Shown piece after piece: positions 4,735 to 8,492 of a stretch of DNA of 8,492 bases; the stretch's first letter is position 1; every line of letters starts with the position of its first letter. The DNA comes from Alphaproteobacteria bacterium (GTDB taxonomy: Bacteria > Pseudomonadota > Alphaproteobacteria > UBA1280 > UBA12223): the NCBI GenBank assembly GCA_003450915.1, contig DMEM01000195.1:1-8492 (forward strand), written 5' to 3'. A model generated the notes under the pieces. The model was not told where the DNA came from, did no database searches, and saw only the letters and a list, made by a program, of their open reading frames with translations. Both the position numbers and the translations under genes were made by a program.

Positions 4735-5701
4735 CATATTTTTTAACAATATCAGCATATAACTCTATAGCATTTGGTGTTGCATTTAAACATTCAATAT
4801 ATTTAAATTTTTTACCGCCATTTTCTATAAATTCTGACTTTGCTTGCATATTTATTTCTTCTAAAGTTTCAATACAATCAACTGAAAAACCTGGAGTTAT
4901 AACTGCAATATTTTCTATTCCATTTTTAGCTAAGTTATTAATAGTCTCTTCAGTTGCTGGCGCTAGCCATTCATCACGTCCAAATTTAGATTGATATGTT
5001 AAATATAAATTTATATCCAAACATTTTTCTTTTACTTTTTTACTTAACAATCTAAATGTTTCTTTACAATTAGATTCATAAAAATCACCTTTTTTAATAT
5101 ACTCAACCGGCACTCCATGGAATGAACATACAATATCTTTAGTATTCTCATCTAGATTCTCAAGAGCGCTATCTGCTAAGGCTTGAATATATTTTTCATT
5201 ATCAAAGTATGAATCCACAACTTTTACATCATACCAAGGTTTATAAATATCACAGGCCTCTCCTACTTGCTGAAAAATACTTGCAGTTGTTGCCACCGAA
5301 TATTGAGGATATAAAGGTAAAACGATCAATTCATCTACTGGAGATTTTATTAATTCTTTTATTTTATAAGCAATAGAGTTTTTTTCAATGCCTGCATCAT
5401 ATGTAAAAGCAAAATCAACTAGATATGTCTCACCTAAAAGTTCTTGAAGTTTTTCTTGCTGTTGCTTTGTAAATGTTAATAAAGGGCTTTCATCTGATTC
5501 GTAATTCCAAATTTTGGCGTAATTTTTAGCACTTTTTTGCGGAATAACTTGTAACAAAACTAGATTTAACAAACTTAACCAAAAAACTCTATTTTTGTTA
5601 ACTACATTATGATCTGATAAGAATTGTTTCAGGTATTTTCTTAAATATTTATACTCTGGTTTAACCGGAGTTCCTAAGTTAACTAATAGCACAGCTTTCA
5701 T
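4727..5701 (-). CDS. hemH: ferrochelatase
   Basis: Ferrochelatase inserts ferrous iron into protoporphyrin IX, the last step of protoheme synthesis, usually at the cytoplasmic face of the inner membrane. The product has 324 residues, a normal bacterial length. Family landmarks appear in order: VLLVNLGTP (residues 4-12), YLKQFLSDHNVV (23-34), LPLYPQYSVATTAS (128-141), SFHGVPVEYIKKGD (193-206) with the metal-site His195, LTYQSKFGRDEWLAP (234-248), and TPGFSVDCIETLEEI (269-283) with catalytic Glu279. The ATG gives the standard N-terminus and has an AGGGTGG block about 9 bases upstream. It is divergent from atpH across a 181-base region that holds both promoters. The pilin-like gene follows after 38 bases with no clear terminator between, so some co-transcription is possible. 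Confidence 0.96.
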   Translation of the reverse strand: MKAVLLVNLGTPVKPEYKYLRKYLKQFLSDHNVVNKNRVFWLSLLNLVLLQVIPQKSAKNYAKIWNYESDESPLLTFTKQQQEKLQELLGETYLVDFAFTYDAGIEKNSIAYKIKELIKSPVDELIVLPLYPQYSVATTASIFQQVGEACDIYKPWYDVKVVDSYFDNEKYIQALADSALENLDENTKDIVCSFHGVPVEYIKKGDFYESNCKETFRLLSKKVKEKCLDINLYLTYQSKFGRDEWLAPATEETINNLAKNGIENIAVITPGFSVDCIETLEEINMQAKSEFIENGGKKFKYIECLNATPNAIELYADIVKKYEL

Positions 5702-5766
5702 TTTACAAAACCACCCTTTTTTTAGGGATTTAACTCCCTTATTATTCTTATTTTTTTATTACTTAT

Positions 5767-5798
5767 TTTATATTCTCATTTTTTAGAAAAAGTGTCAA
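5767..5798 (-). promoter_or_regulatory. candidate promoter for hemH
   Basis: On the minus strand a perfect TTGACA (5798-5793) is followed by the AT-rich block GAATATAAA. The 17-base spacing gives GAATAT (5775-5770), a poor -10; the better-looking TATAAA (5772-5767) is 20 bases away. The -35 is convincing, the -10 ambiguous. It sits back to back with the atpH promoter. Confidence 0.42.
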
Positions 5799-5806
5799 AT
5801 TTTTTA

Positions 5807-5835
5807 TTGAAAGTTTAAGGTTTGTGTGCTAGGCT
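5807..5835 (+). promoter_or_regulatory. extended -10 promoter of the atpHAG cluster
   Basis: TTGAAA (5807-5812) and TAGGCT (5830-5835) are 17 bases apart, and a TG at 5827-5828 makes it an extended -10 promoter. Transcription would begin near 5842, giving a leader of about 40 bases before atpH. It is among the best-formed promoters in the window, as expected for an ATP synthase operon. Confidence 0.6.
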
Positions 5836-5882
5836 ATCACGGTACATACAAAATAAAATAATTATAAACAAAAGGTTACAGT

Positions 5883-6437
5883 ATGGCAAAAGTAATCAAA
5901 TTAGATACTGCAAGTAAAAGATATGCTTATGCATTATATACAATTGCAGATAAAAATAATAATCTTGAAGAAGTTAAAACTGAGTTTGCACACATAGTGG
6001 AAGGCTTTATGTCTATTCCGCAATGGGTAGCTATTACAAAAAACCCAACTTTAGATCATAAAGCAAAAGCAAAGAAATTCCTTGAAGGCATTTCTAAGTT
6101 TAATGTTATTCCTGAAGTTGAGAATTTCTTTAAAGTTCTTGTTGCAAGACAAAGAACAATTTTTCTACAAGATATTTATAAAGAATTCGTTAATATTTAT
6201 AACTTTAAAAAACAAATCGAAGTTATAGTTATTGAAACTGCTACAAAATTAACTGTTGCAGAGAAGAAAAAGATTGAAACCTTTGTAAAAGAAAAAAGCC
6301 TTACAGCTAAATCTGTAGAGCTTGATGAGGTAATCAATGAAGATTTAGTTTCTGGTTTTAAATTTATGTTTGATGCAAAACAATATGATTCAAGCATGAG
6401 AACAAAACTAGATAACTTAAAAAAGACTTTTAGTTAA
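5883..6437 (+). CDS. atpH: F1F0 ATP synthase subunit delta
   Basis: The delta subunit (OSCP homologue) sits on top of the F1 head and ties it to the peripheral stalk of F0, holding the alpha3-beta3 ring still while the rotor turns. The product has 184 residues, typical for the family. The N-terminal helical domain begins ASKRYAYALYTIAD (residues 10-23), and VENFFKVLVARQR (79-91) is also characteristic. The conserved C-terminal part is present as INEDLVSGFKFMFDAKQYDS (150-169), the usual place of the delta signature. AAAGG at 5871-5875 lies 7 bases before the ATG. It heads an atpH-atpA-atpG cluster without F0 genes in front, the arrangement usual in alphaproteobacteria, where F0 is encoded elsewhere. 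atpA starts 36 bases after the stop. Confidence 0.92.
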   Translation: MAKVIKLDTASKRYAYALYTIADKNNNLEEVKTEFAHIVEGFMSIPQWVAITKNPTLDHKAKAKKFLEGISKFNVIPEVENFFKVLVARQRTIFLQDIYKEFVNIYNFKKQIEVIVIETATKLTVAEKKKIETFVKEKSLTAKSVELDEVINEDLVSGFKFMFDAKQYDSSMRTKLDNLKKTFS

Positions 6438-6473
6438 TATAAAGTTAATTAATATAATAAAAAAGGAGTTGTT

Positions 6474-7997
6474 ATGGAGATCCGTGCTGATGAAATAACA
6501 AAAGTGATACAACAAGAAATCGAATCGTTTGATACGAGTGTTGATGTTGCTGAAGTTGGTCAAGTACTATCTGTTGGTGATGGTGTTGCTAGAGTATACG
6601 GCCTAGAGAACGTTCAAGCAGGTGAAACTGTTGAGTTCCCAGGTGGCACTAATGGTATGGTGCTTAACCTTGAAGATGGTTTTGTAGGTTGCGTAATTTT
6701 TGGCGATGATAGCCACATTAAAGAAGGTGACCTTGTTAAAAGAACAGGTAAAATTTTACAAGTACCTGTTGGTAAACAACTAACAGGTCGTGTAGTTGAT
6801 GCTTTAGGTACACCTATCGACGGTAAAGGTGCTTTAAATACAGATGAAATTTCACTAGTTGAAAAAATTGCACCAGGTATTATGTCTCGTAAATCTGTTC
6901 ATGAGCCATTACAAACAGGTCTAAAAGCAATTGATGCTTTAGTTCCAATTGGTCGTGGTCAACGTGAGCTTATTATTGGAGATAGACAAACAGGTAAAAC
7001 ATCTGTTGGTATTGATACAATCTTAAACCAGAAGAAATTTTATGACGCAGGTCAACCTGTTCACTGTGTTTATGTAGCTATCGGTCAAAAACGTTCTACT
7101 GTTGCTAAAGTTGTTCAAACTTTAGAAGAAAAAGGCGCTATGGCTTATACAACAGTTGTTGCTGCTACAGCTTCAGATCCTGCTCCTATGCAATACCTAG
7201 CTCCATATGCAGGTTGTGCAATGGGTGAATATTTCAGAGATAATGGTGAACACTCATTAATCATTTATGATGATTTATCAAAACAAGCTGTTGCTTACCG
7301 TCAAATGTCTCTACTATTAAAAAGACCTCCTGGACGTGAAGCTTACCCTGGTGATGTATTCTATGTTCACTCAAGATTACTTGAAAGAGCTGCAAAATTA
7401 TCAGATGATTTAGGTGCTGGTTCATTAACTGCACTACCTATTATTGAAACACAAGCTGGTGATGTATCTGCGTATATTCCAACAAACGTAATTTCAATTA
7501 CAGATGGACAAATTTTCTTAGAATCAGATTTATTCTACTCAGGTATTCGTCCTGCGATTAACGTTGGTTTATCAGTATCACGTGTTGGTGGTGCTGCTCA
7601 AAGAAAATCAATGAAACAAGTAGCTGGTACTTTAAGACTAGACTTAGCTCAATACCGTGAAATGGCAGCATTCTCACAGTTTGCATCAGATCTAGACCCT
7701 GCTACTCAACAACAGTTAGCTCGTGGTGAAAGATTAGTTGAGTTACTTAAGCAAGGCTTAAACTCTCCTCTATCTGTTCCTGAGCAAGTTTTAGCGATTT
7801 ATGCTGGTACAAAAGGTCACTTTGATGATGTGCCAACAAGAAAAATCGTAGCAGCTGAAAAAGCTCTTCTTGAGCTAGCAGAGCTAGAAGGTAAAAACCT
7901 AATGGCTGAGCTTGAAGCTGAAGGTAAGCTTAACGAATCAATCGAAAAAGGTTTTGTTAAACTAATTGAAAAAGCTAAAAAACCATTCGTGGCTTAA
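6474..7997 (+). CDS. atpA: F1F0 ATP synthase subunit alpha
   Basis: Alpha alternates with beta in the F1 hexamer; it binds nucleotide without turning it over and supplies an arginine to the catalytic sites on beta. The 507-residue product is full length. Visible motifs are the beta-barrel start EVGQVLSVGDGVARVYGLENV (27-47), the Walker A loop GDRQTGKT (169-176), the Walker B-type strand SLIIYDDLSK (261-270), and the signature PAINVGLSVSRVGGAAQ (360-376) with the arginine finger at Arg370. The C-terminal helical domain is intact. A strong AAGGAG (6463-6468) lies 5 bases before the ATG. Codon choice uses more CGT and GGT than neighbouring genes, consistent with high expression. The gap to atpG (76 bases) is wide for this operon and holds a palindromic repeat. 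Confidence 0.98.
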   Translation: MEIRADEITKVIQQEIESFDTSVDVAEVGQVLSVGDGVARVYGLENVQAGETVEFPGGTNGMVLNLEDGFVGCVIFGDDSHIKEGDLVKRTGKILQVPVGKQLTGRVVDALGTPIDGKGALNTDEISLVEKIAPGIMSRKSVHEPLQTGLKAIDALVPIGRGQRELIIGDRQTGKTSVGIDTILNQKKFYDAGQPVHCVYVAIGQKRSTVAKVVQTLEEKGAMAYTTVVAATASDPAPMQYLAPYAGCAMGEYFRDNGEHSLIIYDDLSKQAVAYRQMSLLLKRPPGREAYPGDVFYVHSRLLERAAKLSDDLGAGSLTALPIIETQAGDVSAYIPTNVISITDGQIFLESDLFYSGIRPAINVGLSVSRVGGAAQRKSMKQVAGTLRLDLAQYREMAAFSQFASDLDPATQQQLARGERLVELLKQGLNSPLSVPEQVLAIYAGTKGHFDDVPTRKIVAAEKALLELAELEGKNLMAELEAEGKLNESIEKGFVKLIEKAKKPFVA

Positions 7998-8014
7998 TAG
8001 CTAGAAACAACTCC

Positions 8015-8047
8015 TTTGTCATACTGAATCAAGTTCAGTATGACAAA
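8015..8047. repeat. palindromic repeat between atpA and atpG
   Basis: TTTGTCATACTGAA (8015-8028) and TTCAGTATGACAAA (8034-8047) form a perfect 14-bp stem with a 5-base TCAAG loop. The CTGAA-TCAAG-TTCAG core is of the kind I associate with short dispersed palindromes in bacterial intergenic regions, including alphaproteobacteria. No T-run follows, so it should not terminate transcription. It could stabilise the atpA end of the mRNA or lower atpG output. Whether it is repeated elsewhere cannot be seen here. Confidence 0.65.
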
Positions 8048-8050
8048 CTA

Positions 8051-8072
8051 AGGAATTAATTAGGAATTAAAA
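8051..8072 (+). promoter_or_regulatory. duplicated ribosome-site block before atpG
   Basis: AGGAATTAATT (8051-8061) and AGGAATTAAAA (8062-8072) are tandem copies, identical in the first nine bases. The second AGGAA lies 7 bases before the atpG ATG and is the working Shine-Dalgarno site; the first is 11 bases further up. It looks like a small tandem duplication next to the palindrome. Confidence 0.5.
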
Positions 8073-8073
8073 A

Positions 8074-8492
8074 ATGCCATCATTAAAGAGTTTAAGAACT
8101 CGTATTGCATCAGTAAGAAATACTAAAAAAATCACTTCTACTATGAAGATGGTTGCTGCAGCTAAGATGAGAAAAGCTATTATGGCTTGCGAAGGTTCTC
8201 GTCCGTTTGCAGATGGTATTGCTGATACAGTTAGTTCTTTATCACAAAATATGAACAAGGCAGACTCTAGCATTCTACTGAAAGGTTATAACGAAATTAA
8301 AACTGCTAAAGTTTTAGTATTCGGATCAGATAAAGGCCTTTGCGGTGGTTTTAATGCTCAATTAGTTAAAGCAACAGAACAACATATTGAAAATTTAAAC
8401 CAGCAAGGTATTAAAGCTCAAATTATCACTTTTGGTAATAAAGCTAGAGATGGCTTAAAAGAAGAATTTGCTGATCAAATTGAAAAGTCATA
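8074..8492 (+). CDS. atpG: F1F0 ATP synthase subunit gamma (partial, 3' end beyond window)
   Basis: Gamma is the central rotor shaft of F1, turning inside the alpha3-beta3 ring. The window holds the first 139 codons of a protein usually about 285-295 residues long. The N-terminal helix is clear: MPSLKSLRTRIASVRNTKKI and TSTMKMVAAAKMRKA (residues 1-35), the coiled-coil part that contacts the beta subunits. VLVFGSDKGLCGGFNAQL (79-96) is the conserved Rossmann-like strand with the GLCGGFN motif. The ATG follows the AGGAA at 8062-8066 by 7 bases. The order atpH-atpA-atpG predicts atpD and atpC beyond the right edge. An ORF on the opposite strand here is only a shadow of this gene. Confidence 0.95.
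   Translation, partial: MPSLKSLRTRIASVRNTKKITSTMKMVAAAKMRKAIMACEGSRPFADGIADTVSSLSQNMNKADSSILLKGYNEIKTAKVLVFGSDKGLCGGFNAQLVKATEQHIENLNQQGIKAQIITFGNKARDGLKEEFADQIEKS

Noticed and set aside
5724..5740. Small inverted repeat AGGGA/TCCCT in the hemH leader
   Set aside because: Only about 5 bp of stem around a 6-base loop, with no supporting pattern.
6197..6397. Minus-strand open frame inside atpH
   Set aside because: Shadow of the delta subunit gene, with composition expected from the reverse complement.
8067..8273. Minus-strand open frame over the start of atpG
   Set aside because: The plus strand encodes the conserved gamma N-terminus; the reverse frame is incidental.

Overview
The window comes from an AT-rich bacterial genome and carries mostly housekeeping genes. 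Several points suggest Alphaproteobacteria, probably a reduced-genome lineage such as Rickettsiales or a relative. These are the order fabH, ihfA, MerR-type regulator; a DUF2155-type exported protein; an F1-only ATP synthase cluster (atpH-atpA-atpG, without F0 genes in front); and short palindromic elements, one of them in-frame inside a gene. This is inferred from gene content and order, not from a phylogeny.

Left part (1-3202). A divergent partial lipoprotein gene, possibly bamE, faces rpmF (ribosomal protein L32), which has its own strong terminator. Then come fabH (fatty acid initiation), ihfA (IHF alpha), a MerR-type regulator and a DUF2155 periplasmic protein. The last three are tightly packed and look like one transcript, ending in a terminator that can work in both directions. 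plsX, which in relatives usually lies between rpmF and fabH, is absent. In its place is a non-coding stretch with a nested inverted repeat just ahead of fabH.

Middle part (3205-5701, all minus strand). In transcription order these are hemH (ferrochelatase), a pilin/pseudopilin-like protein and an unrecognised polytopic membrane protein. The membrane protein has its own promoter and sits between two terminators. The pilin-like gene holds the most unusual feature of the window. An in-frame 129-bp segment (43 codons) is bounded by a diverged 10-residue direct repeat, is about 50% GC in an AT-rich setting, and contains two hairpins. It looks like the in-frame palindromic elements known from Rickettsia genes.

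Right part (5807-8492). A well-formed promoter leads into atpH, atpA and the start of atpG, which is cut by the window end. A 14-bp-stem palindrome of dispersed-repeat type, followed by a doubled Shine-Dalgarno block, lies between atpA and atpG.

The functional links are modest. Ferrochelatase supplies heme for the respiratory chain that energises the ATP synthase, FabH starts membrane lipid acyl chains, and IHF and the MerR-type protein are DNA-binding regulators. I see no defence system, phage, CRISPR array, tRNA or rRNA. No clearly new multi-gene system is visible. The candidates for novelty are the in-frame palindromic element, the orphan membrane protein and the structured leaders.
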